From CAYWNA01 sp964459305 (GTDB lineage: Bacteria > Planctomycetota > Planctomycetia > Pirellulales > Pirellulaceae): a stretch of DNA of 64,000 nt. The notes below the pieces were generated by a model that was given only the letters and a program-made list of their open reading frames with translations, was not told the origin of the DNA and ran no database searches. Below, in pieces: positions 35,686 to 44,038 of the stretch (position 1 is the first letter of the stretch; each line of letters opens with the position of its first letter). The position numbers and the translations under genes are program-made. The DNA is taken from positions 1 through 64,000 of the forward strand of contig CAYWNA010000005.1 of NCBI GenBank assembly GCA_964459305.1, read 5' to 3'.

Positions 35686-37758
35686 CTATTCTGTTTCCCA
35701 TAGATTGCGTTCAGATGCGATCTTAAGGATTTCCACGGCATCCTGATCCAACAAGAGTCCCTCACTGTGAAGTCGTAGCACGGCGTCGGTTACCTGTGCC
35801 AGATAGGCCTCGCGTGTTGGGTACCGTTCCAGGATGGAAGGGCGGGGGTCGTTTGACCTGCGGCGTTCTTCGGGCGTCTGGGCGAACTTGAGGTAGGTGC
35901 CGTGAAGTCCGGCGAGTAAGCCTTCGGCACCGTACTGGGCGGCGCGAAGGTTCCATCCGCTGTAGGTTCCCAGGGGTACGGCGACATCCGGCAGACGAAT
36001 CCCTGCGAGCTCGTTACCATCGGTGTCTACTGCCGGGACCAGGGTCCGGCATGGCGGTCCGGCCTTGGGTGGTACGACGTCGGCGATTCCTTCGGCGAAC
36101 CAGCGCGGTCCTGGGTCCAAACGCAGCGGCATGTAGTAGGCATCGGGTAATCGCACTCCTGGAATCCTTGGGAATTGGCGGTGGAACGTGGCCAAATCGA
36201 CCAGTGTGCCATCGTCGATTCGCGGGTGCCGGTTCGACGGCGGAAGATCGCCGTCGCTGACCCAGCGGTCCATGGCTACCAGCAGCGCCCGCAGCACGGG
36301 TGGCCGGTCGTTCAGGACGTTGCGCGGGTTCTGGCAGATGCCGCGAGTTGGCGGCCCGCCGCCCAAGTGCTGGGCTCCGGCAACGGAGTAAATCCGCACA
36401 TTGGGATCCACCGGCATGTCTTTCTTGCCTTCCACGTCGGTGTGTAGCAGCGAGGCCGCGCGGGACCAGTATTCGGTCGATGTTTGCACGAAGAAGATCT
36501 TTGGGACGTGTCCATGGGCACGCGGCCGGGCCAGCGAGTCGGCTTGTATACCGGTAACAGGATCGGTCTGGGGCATGGGCGCGAAGGGGAAGAAATCGGC
36601 CGGGTACAGGTTCGAGCAGTGGTAGGTACCGTAAACGGTAGCCATGCCGAAACGGCTGTTGAACAGTCCTTTGCCCGAGCCGGCGACGTGGATGATGGCC
36701 CCATCGAAGACCAAACGATTGCCTTCGTCGGTATTGAAACCGTCGTACAGGAAGTGGTGGATTAACCTACCGGATTGCGAGATGCCAAACACATAAGCGC
36801 GTTTCACGGCACGAGACAACGGATTGGCAGTTCCAGCGCAGTCCTTTTCGGCAAAGCGAAAGAACGCGACACAGTCGCGCAAACCGGCCAGTCCCAGGCC
36901 CGCAACCCGTGGTTCCTTGGCCGTGTATACCAACTCATAAAGCCATCCCGGGCGGAAGCCTTCTTTGACATGCAATTCGGCCGGATCGGGAGTCACCTTT
37001 CCGTCCTCCCAACGGGCGAATCCCCACGCATCGTGCGGAATTTCGATGGCAGGTTCGGAGCGTTTGGGCCGCATGGTGAGCGTGGCCGATCGGTTGTCGA
37101 GACTGATCGACGGGTAGGCAGCAGATGTGCCCCAAGGACTCCAGTAGAACGGTCGACTATAGACTTTCTCGTCGACGCAGATTTCCACGTAGTTGCGCCC
37201 GGTGATGGATTTCCCGCGCTGCCGTGCGATAGGCAATCCGGCCAACAGCCGACCGGTGCCGTCGTCCATAACGTCGCCGTTGCAGCCGGACCAAAGAATT
37301 GAGTATCCGTGATGCATCAGAAAACCGTTTCCGGCGTGGTCCAACGTGGCGGGATCGTTGCTGCGAACCGAATCGTTCAACGTCCAAACGACCAGCTTGT
37401 TTCCACGATTGTGTACGTCGTACAGCAGGCGACCGTTGCCACGCGAGGGATCGGCGGGTTTGAGCAAATAGAAATCGCTCCAGAATTCCACCTTGCCGCG
37501 TGCGTTCTGCGGTGCCAGTTTCAGGTCGGCCACCCGGGCGTTGGCCACATGTTCGGGAGCAACTTCGTGATAGAGCCGGCCGGCGATCCTCTCGTACGGG
37601 CCGGTTCGCCCGAAGCAATGCCCATCGGCGAATGGCTCGCGCCGTTCGATTGCCATCCGCACAATCTCGGCAGAGACATGACCGATCGGAAACATCATCG
37701 CCGTCAAGCTGAGGATACCGAGCAGCTTGGCCAGTTCGCCGTAGTGTGTGAATCGCAT
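35686..37758 (-). CDS. exported alpha/beta-hydrolase domain protein
   Basis: 690 residues from 37758, where GGGAG lies 8 bases upstream and MRFTHYGELAKLLGILSL starts a signal peptide (to about residue 30). The nucleophile elbow is G-I-S-Q-S-G-R (about 330), as in the alpha/beta hydrolase domain family PF20091. Conserved surroundings include VKRAYVFGISQSGRLIHHFL and FDGAIIHVAGSGKG. QHLGGG near 460 is a candidate for the catalytic His loop. Related proteins are esterases or peptidases of unknown substrate. Adjacent but probably unrelated to cls. Confidence 0.72.
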   Translation of the reverse strand: MRFTHYGELAKLLGILSLTAMMFPIGHVSAEIVRMAIERREPFADGHCFGRTGPYERIAGRLYHEVAPEHVANARVADLKLAPQNARGKVEFWSDFYLLKPADPSRGNGRLLYDVHNRGNKLVVWTLNDSVRSNDPATLDHAGNGFLMHHGYSILWSGCNGDVMDDGTGRLLAGLPIARQRGKSITGRNYVEICVDEKVYSRPFYWSPWGTSAAYPSISLDNRSATLTMRPKRSEPAIEIPHDAWGFARWEDGKVTPDPAELHVKEGFRPGWLYELVYTAKEPRVAGLGLAGLRDCVAFFRFAEKDCAGTANPLSRAVKRAYVFGISQSGRLIHHFLYDGFNTDEGNRLVFDGAIIHVAGSGKGLFNSRFGMATVYGTYHCSNLYPADFFPFAPMPQTDPVTGIQADSLARPRAHGHVPKIFFVQTSTEYWSRAASLLHTDVEGKKDMPVDPNVRIYSVAGAQHLGGGPPTRGICQNPRNVLNDRPPVLRALLVAMDRWVSDGDLPPSNRHPRIDDGTLVDLATFHRQFPRIPGVRLPDAYYMPLRLDPGPRWFAEGIADVVPPKAGPPCRTLVPAVDTDGNELAGIRLPDVAVPLGTYSGWNLRAAQYGAEGLLAGLHGTYLKFAQTPEERRRSNDPRPSILERYPTREAYLAQVTDAVLRLHSEGLLLDQDAVEILKIASERNLWETE

Positions 37759-37784
37759 GGTGCATCTCCCGAAAGGCAGTATGT

Positions 37785-39245
37785 TCAAAGATAGGGTGTC
37801 AACAGCCGCGCCAGACCGTCGCGTAAACGTACGGGGATGCCTCGCCGGTCCACATCCTCCAACGTGATTTCGCGAGCATTCCGGGCCTTCCTGTCAACGA
37901 GTTCGTTTAGCCGGCCAGCAAAGGCCTCGTCGTAGCATTCCACATTGAATTCGAAGTTGAGCCGCAGGCTGCGTGGGTCCCAGTTTGTTGAGCCGATCAG
38001 AGCCCAGACGTCATCGACGACCAGCAGTTTTGTATGGTCAAACGGAGGTGGTGTGAGGAAAACCCGGCACCCTTTTTCCAGGATCTGCCACAACTGCGCT
38101 GCCGTCGCCCAATCGACGAGCCGGATGTTGCTTCTTTGTGGCAGATAGATGCGGACGTCCACGCCGCGCATGGCGGTGACGTTTAACGCACGGATCAACG
38201 AAGCCTCCGGCAAGAAATACGGGCTGACGACGCATACGGCACGCGTCGCCGCGGACAATCCACCGAGGATTGCATCTAGCATTTTCTCGAAATCTTCGTC
38301 CGGTCCGTCGGCAATACCGCGTGCCCACACCGAGCCGGAACGATCAATCGCGGGAAACCACAACTCCCCGTCCAGCGATTCGCCGCTGGCAAATGCCCAA
38401 TCGATGGCGAACACCTCCTGCAATTGCTCGACCACGGGCCCTTCGAGCGCGAAGTGAACGCACTGCGTAGGAGACTTCGGCTCGAGCGCAAGCCAATGGG
38501 CTTCGCGGATGTTCGTGCCGCCGGTGAAGCCGATCCGTCCGTCGACGACCAGGATTTTGCGGTGGTTGCGGAGATTGGCATACTTGAACAGCCGTGGAAC
38601 GCGTGTCGGCAAGAACGCGGCAGTACGCAATCCGGCCTTTTGCAGCCGAGCCACCATGTTCGGCTTGCTGTACCGCGAGCCCACGGCGTCGATCAACACG
38701 CGAACTTCCACGCCACGATCTTGAGCCCGGATAAGTGCTTCGAAGAATTCGTCACCAACCCGATCGCTGTCGAAGATGAAGCTCAGAAACGCGATCGAGC
38801 GTTCCGCCTGATTGATGGCATCGAGCATCGCAGGGTAGGCTTCGTCGCCATTGACGAGCGGTTCGATCCGGTTTCCGGGCAACACAGGCCGTCCTGTCAG
38901 GCTGCGACCGACCGACGCCAGGCCGGGCAGATTGGGATGGCGGACGACCAACTCGTCGCGACTTTCGACATCCCGCATCGTCAGCCGCTCTTTATCGTCA
39001 GGGTTCCACGACTCCCGAACGCGAAGCGATACCGCCTTCCTCTGGATCCGGTTGATGCCGAAACAGAAATACGCGAACACGCCCACCAACGGAGCCAGCC
39101 ACGCCAGCCCGACCCACGCAATCGCCGCGCGACTGTCGCGCCGCCACAGTACAGCATGAATGGTCACCATAGTCGCGAGCGCGATATCCAGCAATCCTGT
39201 TAGTACGGTCAACCACGGCCAGAATTCACCTAGGAAAATCCACAT
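37785..39245 (-). CDS. cls: cardiolipin synthase-like phospholipase D family protein
   Basis: 486 residues from MWIFLG at 39245; a frame extends upstream to 39287. It condenses two phosphatidylglycerol molecules to cardiolipin in the inner membrane. Residues about 10-65 hold two membrane helices (WLTVLTGLLDIALATMV, AIAWVGLAWLAPLVGVFAY). Two HKD motifs are present: NHRKILVVDGRIGFTGGTN and DHTKLLVVDDVWALIGSTN with SLRLNFEFNVECYD after the second. Length matches family members. The neighbouring EEP protein could be another lipid enzyme. Confidence 0.9.
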   Translation of the reverse strand: MWIFLGEFWPWLTVLTGLLDIALATMVTIHAVLWRRDSRAAIAWVGLAWLAPLVGVFAYFCFGINRIQRKAVSLRVRESWNPDDKERLTMRDVESRDELVVRHPNLPGLASVGRSLTGRPVLPGNRIEPLVNGDEAYPAMLDAINQAERSIAFLSFIFDSDRVGDEFFEALIRAQDRGVEVRVLIDAVGSRYSKPNMVARLQKAGLRTAAFLPTRVPRLFKYANLRNHRKILVVDGRIGFTGGTNIREAHWLALEPKSPTQCVHFALEGPVVEQLQEVFAIDWAFASGESLDGELWFPAIDRSGSVWARGIADGPDEDFEKMLDAILGGLSAATRAVCVVSPYFLPEASLIRALNVTAMRGVDVRIYLPQRSNIRLVDWATAAQLWQILEKGCRVFLTPPPFDHTKLLVVDDVWALIGSTNWDPRSLRLNFEFNVECYDEAFAGRLNELVDRKARNAREITLEDVDRRGIPVRLRDGLARLLTPYL

Positions 39246-39480
39246 GGATGCATATTGTAGCATCTGTGGGAAAGCCGTGGTGTGCACCTGAAAGGGTGGA
39301 AGGACCGAAGTTTCGCCAAACGTTGCGGAAAGTTTTGGGGAGGACGGATTGCCAATTCCGTCTCACTTCTTCGGCGAATACGGGGTGGCGAGAGCGAGAT
39401 TAGGATATTCTCTTGGAATCTGAAGGCAGCATAAGGGCGCTTCCATGTAAGGATCGGTTCCCACGCACAGCACGCTGCAG

Positions 39481-40596
39481 CTACGGGCCGTCCCAAGACA
39501 GATCCGCAATCAGCGGGAGATGATCGGAGCCGAGGTCGGGGCCGACCCAGCACCGGGTAGGCTGCCAGCCAGATCCGGAAAGGATGTGGTCGATGCGCGA
39601 GCCGTATTCCCACCCGATAATTTCGGTCTGTTTTGTATGGCCGAATCCGAGGCCCGCGACAGAAAATGCGTTGGCATATTTCGACCACGTATGGCGATAG
39701 ATCGCACTGTCCGCCGGCATGTTGAAATCCCCGGCAATCACAACGGGATCCGAGTACTGGCTGATCCATTCGTCCAGCGCCTCGCTCTCCAATCGACGGA
39801 AGTCAATCCCGTCTGCCAGAATGCCTCTCTTCGACGGGCTGATCAGCGTCCGGCGATTGAGGACCGCAGAGAGTCCCTCACGCGGCGTCCCTAAGTGTAC
39901 GTTGACGAATCCGATGCCAGCATGATTCGCAGTTTCGACCACGCAACGCAGCGAGTTGGGCTGTGGCCACTTCGTCGGTGGATATCGGCGTTCGGAGAAC
40001 TCGACGGTATGCATTGGATAGCGTGAGCCCGTCACTAATCGCCCTTTCCTGCAGGCATGCCATCCCGCAGGCCATTCGGGCTGGATATCTACATGCACCT
40101 CCTGTAGTGCCACGATGTCCGGGTTGGTGCTGTCGATCAACGCGGCCAGAGCCTCGTTGCTTACGAAACCGCCTTGCACGTTCCAGGAGAGTACACGCAC
40201 GCCAGGTCTGTCGGTTCGCGCGAGTGTTTTCAACGGAACACAGAATCCCATGATTGGACCGACGAGCAGCACACTGGAAAGCGCCAGGGGCCACAGTAAA
40301 CGACGGCGTGCCACCAGGACTCCGGGAAGCAGCACAACCAGCGGCAGGGCGTAGATCCACCTTGGGCCGAACAACATCACGGTAGCCAGCCACCATTGAT
40401 CGCCGCCGCGATACAACGTGATCCAGGTGACGACGACGAAGGTCACGTACAGCCAGACAACCCAGGCAAGCGTCTTACCTTTGTCCGGCCACCGACTGGG
40501 CGTTGTCGATTCCACGACAGGCTCAACGAGAGGCTGAGACACGCCTGCCCGCAGTGCCCCGACAAGGTCATACCTTGCGTTGGAAAATCTCTTCAT
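39481..40596 (-). CDS. membrane-anchored endonuclease/exonuclease/phosphatase family protein (2)
   Basis: 371 residues, similar in layout to 23579-24676. Residues 40-120 hold three hydrophobic helices; the EEP domain follows with VRVLSWNVQGG, DIVALQEVHVD, FVNVHLGTP, VVIAGDFNMPADS, SRIDHILSG and GSDHLPLIADL. The catalytic Asp-His pair is intact. It is 235 bases from cls and 101 bases downstream of the PglD-like gene, so it may be the last gene of the polysaccharide operon or independent. Confidence 0.85.
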   Translation of the reverse strand: MKRFSNARYDLVGALRAGVSQPLVEPVVESTTPSRWPDKGKTLAWVVWLYVTFVVVTWITLYRGGDQWWLATVMLFGPRWIYALPLVVLLPGVLVARRRLLWPLALSSVLLVGPIMGFCVPLKTLARTDRPGVRVLSWNVQGGFVSNEALAALIDSTNPDIVALQEVHVDIQPEWPAGWHACRKGRLVTGSRYPMHTVEFSERRYPPTKWPQPNSLRCVVETANHAGIGFVNVHLGTPREGLSAVLNRRTLISPSKRGILADGIDFRRLESEALDEWISQYSDPVVIAGDFNMPADSAIYRHTWSKYANAFSVAGLGFGHTKQTEIIGWEYGSRIDHILSGSGWQPTRCWVGPDLGSDHLPLIADLSWDGP

Positions 40597-40697
40597 GTCT
40601 TCGACGGATGATCAGGGTTCGGGTTCTTGATTCAATAACTCGTTTTCGGGGCGGGAAGAGAGACCACCTTGCAAGCTCCACGCAGACAACTGAGGGC

Positions 40698-41474
40698 TCA
40701 CCCATCTCGTTGGGCCTCAATTCTCTGTGAAGCACGTTCGCCTGGGAATGAGGGTTTATTCTTGGCGCGAAAATGGTCCCATCTAAAGCCGCGTTCCACA
40801 CGTCGGGCAGGAATTCCAGCGACGGTTGTGTTTGGCGGGACATTCTTCGTTGCCACGGCCCCTGCGCCAACAGTAGCCCAAGCACCAACATTGACACCGG
40901 GAAGTACGGTACTGCCCAATGCTATCAATGCTCCTTCGCCAACTGATGCACCCCCTGACAGACAAGCTGCAGCGACATGGACAAAATCTCCCACTGTGCA
41001 GTCGTGGTCAACACTTGCCCTCGTGTTAATGATGACATGAGACCCAATTCCCGCGAATGGTTGGACAATTGCACCCGCACAAATAACAGTACCAACACCT
41101 ATCGAAACGTCAGGATGAATCCATGAGAAAGGATGAACTGCAGTGAACCAATCGACGTCAATCTGTTCAGACAATTGCTTTCGCGTATCGTTGTCCCCTA
41201 TACCTATTATCGCATGAGTGCATTTGTTGGATGTTAGTTCACTTGCTGGACCAAGTACTGGGAAGCCAAAGATCTTGCTTCCCCATTTCTTAGGATCGTC
41301 ATCATAGAAACCAGCAATCCGATGTCCTGCAGCAATCAAAATACTAGCTACTACCTTGCCATGTCCACCAGCTCCGATTACGGCTATCCTCTTTCTCCCC
41401 GTTATCACATTTCTCCGTGTCACCTCGATTGACAGTTTTTCGATTTGCCTACGAAGAGCGCGTATTGCGTTCAT
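40698..41474 (-). CDS. pglD: PglD/NeuD-like sugar O/N-acetyltransferase
   Basis: 258 residues; GAGGTGA lies 7 bases before the ATG. The N-terminal Rossmann-like subdomain begins RIAVIGAGGHGKVVASIL, which in PglD binds the UDP-amino sugar. The C-terminal left-handed beta-helix has hexapeptide repeats (VGEGALIALGSTVLPGVNVG) and the catalytic-His loop ASVDHDCTVGDFVHVAAA. The product in the bacillosamine pathway is UDP-di-N-acetylbacillosamine. This assignment rests on family resemblance plus PglC, PglE and PglF homologues in the same operon. About 25 extra N-terminal and 25 extra C-terminal residues are unusual. Confidence 0.82.
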   Translation of the reverse strand: MNAIRALRRQIEKLSIEVTRRNVITGRKRIAVIGAGGHGKVVASILIAAGHRIAGFYDDDPKKWGSKIFGFPVLGPASELTSNKCTHAIIGIGDNDTRKQLSEQIDVDWFTAVHPFSWIHPDVSIGVGTVICAGAIVQPFAGIGSHVIINTRASVDHDCTVGDFVHVAAACLSGGASVGEGALIALGSTVLPGVNVGAWATVGAGAVATKNVPPNTTVAGIPARRVERGFRWDHFRAKNKPSFPGERASQRIEAQRDG

Positions 41475-41491
41475 TCTTGGTCACCTCACAT

Positions 41492-42424
41492 TCAACAAAC
41501 ACTGTTGCCAGAGGCAACAGTCAGCGCTAATGAACCGGACGTTGGATTTCGAAGATCTCCGTTCGTTTCTGTGCCTCTGAGCCGATAGTATTTGTGCGGA
41601 TATCGCCACTGCAAGAATCGGGCCATGATTGGATTGACTCGAACCATTGCGGGAACATGCGTCACTGGAAATCGCATTCCTTCCTTGAAGCGACACAGGC
41701 CGTCGTGCTCGCGAGAGTGAAGACCGTAGACAACGCAGTCAATTTTCCCGGAACGTCGGCAAGCCTGGACAAAACCTACGACTAGGCCAGTACCAACGCC
41801 TGATGTCAGTGCTTCGGTTGCGATGTAAAGACGGTCCATGTAGGCGACGCGGCCAATGCCATGGCCAACGAGGTAGGCAACCAGTTGGTCACCGACGAGG
41901 CCGGCAAGGACAAGCTGGCGTGCGGGATCGATGTACTCTGCGAGATCGGCCAGATAGGCGCCTCTGGCTGGTATTTGCGTGTGTCGTGTTCGATCTAGCG
42001 CGGATGCCACAACCGCATATCCCTGCTCTTGCAGGACGTCCCGGCCTGTCAACTGTACGATCTTTGTGCGTTTGCGACATGTGCGGAGAGAACGCCTACG
42101 TTTCTTCGAGAGTATCTTGGGGTCGTATTCGCCAACGTTCGTCAATAGGTGCATGGGCATGGATCCATTCGCGGCCGCCGCATCTGCGTCGCACATCGAT
42201 GCGCGGAACCCCCAATGCAGCCACCTTGGTGCGGTTGCCTGCTCGACGGTCAAGCAAGCCATCCAATGGATGGGCTCAAAGAATCCCGGCGCGGTCGCTC
42301 TCCAGAAACAGTTCTGGTGTCGCATGATGCACCGTCCTTGTTTGCGCTGCCAGAGAGCAAATTCCTCTTCGCTCATCGACGTCAAAACCGTGTCATCACC
42401 ATCCCGCGTTTTAGAATCGTTCAT
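41492..42424 (-). CDS. GNAT-like acyltransferase of the polysaccharide cluster
   Basis: 310 residues, GGGGAGAG just before the ATG. It resembles the FemAB/Acetyltransf_6 type found in exopolysaccharide loci: a basic KKRRRSLRTCRKR segment, then IPARGAYLADLAEYIDPARQ, LVLAGLVGDQLVAYLVGHGI (the acyl-CoA strand) and ALTSGVGTGLVVGFVQACRR. It probably transfers an acyl or aminoacyl group to a glycan. 17 bases separate it from pglD. Confidence 0.65.
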   Translation of the reverse strand: MNDSKTRDGDDTVLTSMSEEEFALWQRKQGRCIMRHQNCFWRATAPGFFEPIHWMACLTVEQATAPRWLHWGFRASMCDADAAAANGSMPMHLLTNVGEYDPKILSKKRRRSLRTCRKRTKIVQLTGRDVLQEQGYAVVASALDRTRHTQIPARGAYLADLAEYIDPARQLVLAGLVGDQLVAYLVGHGIGRVAYMDRLYIATEALTSGVGTGLVVGFVQACRRSGKIDCVVYGLHSREHDGLCRFKEGMRFPVTHVPAMVRVNPIMARFLQWRYPHKYYRLRGTETNGDLRNPTSGSLALTVASGNSVC

Positions 42425-42531
42425 TCTCTCCCCTCTGTGTGATGACTCTAGAGTTGCATGAGGATCCAGTAAGAGGGCTTTCCGAGGCCAGCATTCTCAG
42501 CGTACCGCGGAGCTTGCGGCTGAATTTGCGT

Positions 42532-44016
42532 TCAGTCGTTGGCATATACACCGTTCCCGTTTCCATTCCCGTTTCCATTCCCGTTCCCGTTGCCCCCAGA
42601 AGCCATCATCGCGTGGCGCCGTACGCGGGGCTGCTCGGCGGGCTCGGACATGTCGAGGTTGGCCGCAGCATGTTCACCCATGATTGGATTCGGCTCCAAT
42701 TGACTTGAGAGAAGAGCAACCAGGTAACCCCCAAGACACCCGCCTACGAGGCCCAAGAAGAGGATTGCTGCTTTGCTAGGACTAACCGGCGTCGGCTCGA
42801 ACGTGGCTGGCTGGATAATGCTCACGTTGGAGATCTTGCCGGTCCTCAATGCTTGGTCCATGCGGGCCTCCTCCATGCTTTCGAGGTACGCGAGATATTT
42901 GGCTTCGAATTGTTGTTCCTTGCGCATCAGTTCCTCAATGACGATTTCGTCTTGGTTCAGTGCCACCAAGCTACTGTTCAACTCAGCAAGTTGGGTCTGC
43001 AGATTCTCTTTCTGAACCTCCAACGATGCTCGGTTGGCTACCTCCTGTGCCGACAGCGCCGAGATGAGTTGTTGGCGGTCAGGTGCTTCATGCTTCAGGG
43101 CCTCTTCCACTTCGCGAACCTGCTCGCGAATGGAACTCGCGACGGGATGAGTCGATGTGAACTTCGACAGCACCTCTTGTTCCCGAATTCGGAGTTCGAA
43201 GAGTTGCTGCTGCATGGTGGCGAGCCCATCATTCGGAGTGCCGCCCACCATTTGCCTCAACAGCGTTTCCGGCAGCGAATTGGCCTCGGCTTTCAGCGCT
43301 GTGATCTTCGCCTCCGAGGCGAAAAATGCCGCGCTCACCTGATGGATCTCCGTCTCCAATGCGCTGATCTGGTTTTCCAACCCGGTGCGACGGCCTTCGA
43401 TCGACGCCATCCCCGCGCTGTTTTTTGCATCACGAAGTGCGGCTTGTGCGGACTCCAACTGGTCCTTGAGTAGCTTGGTCTGTTCGACGAAAAACCCGTG
43501 TGACCCGGAACCGAGATTGATACGCATGTGTTCATCAAGATAGACTTCGACCAGGGCTGCGACCGTCTTCTGAGCCTCGCGCGGATCATCCGCCTTGCCC
43601 CGGACGGTGACTACTGTCGAGGACCGGGGCGATTTGACGGTAATCCGCTTTTCAAGGCTCCTGAGTGTCTTGTCCCTGTCCTCGGCAGAAGTAATAACGT
43701 CGGGTGGCTCAACCATCGCGAGAGCTTTTTCCAGAATGCAGCGGCTACGAAGATGTTCGACAATCGAGTTGATTTCGGCTTCGCGCGAGGCGGTCACTGC
43801 GATTGTCTCACCCGGGTTAAGTGTGGGGTCGAGGGCCGCGTTCTCCCGGCCGACGCGGACGAACAGCTTGGCGTTCGACTCGTACTGGCGCGGAGCGAAC
43901 GCCAGCCAAAGCACCGCCAAGAGTAAGGCTACGACCAACACGGACATGGCCCGTCGCTGGAACCGAAGGATGGGCAGAAGACAGTCTCGAAGTGAGTGCG
44001 TTTGCTGAGTGTTCAT
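42532..44016 (-). CDS. Wzz/GumC-type polysaccharide chain-length protein with Gly-Asn repeat tail
   Basis: 494 residues of the polysaccharide co-polymerase family. Two membrane helices flank the protein: about 24-42 (MSVLVVALLLAVLWLAFAP) and about 422-440 (AAILFLGLVGGCLGGYLVAL), the second preceded by the Pro-rich PTPVSPSK motif typical of the family. The periplasmic part is a long coiled coil (about 170-390). There is no tyrosine-kinase domain. The C-terminus ends in a run of alternating Gly-Asn encoded by hexamer repeats at 42552-42593. It sets chain length with Wzy upstream in the operon. Confidence 0.85.
   Translation of the reverse strand: MNTQQTHSLRDCLLPILRFQRRAMSVLVVALLLAVLWLAFAPRQYESNAKLFVRVGRENAALDPTLNPGETIAVTASREAEINSIVEHLRSRCILEKALAMVEPPDVITSAEDRDKTLRSLEKRITVKSPRSSTVVTVRGKADDPREAQKTVAALVEVYLDEHMRINLGSGSHGFFVEQTKLLKDQLESAQAALRDAKNSAGMASIEGRRTGLENQISALETEIHQVSAAFFASEAKITALKAEANSLPETLLRQMVGGTPNDGLATMQQQLFELRIREQEVLSKFTSTHPVASSIREQVREVEEALKHEAPDRQQLISALSAQEVANRASLEVQKENLQTQLAELNSSLVALNQDEIVIEELMRKEQQFEAKYLAYLESMEEARMDQALRTGKISNVSIIQPATFEPTPVSPSKAAILFLGLVGGCLGGYLVALLSSQLEPNPIMGEHAAANLDMSEPAEQPRVRRHAMMASGGNGNGNGNGNGNGNGVYAND
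42552..42593. repeat. hexamer microsatellite encoding a Gly-Asn tail
   Basis: Seven tandem six-base units of the form CGTTCC, CGTTTC or CATTCC, read on the minus strand as alternating Gly and Asn codons near the C-terminus of the Wzz-like protein. Unit changes keep the frame, so length variation between strains is possible. Confidence 0.75.
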
Positions 44017-44038
44017 CTGTGTCTAATTGCCTCCATAT

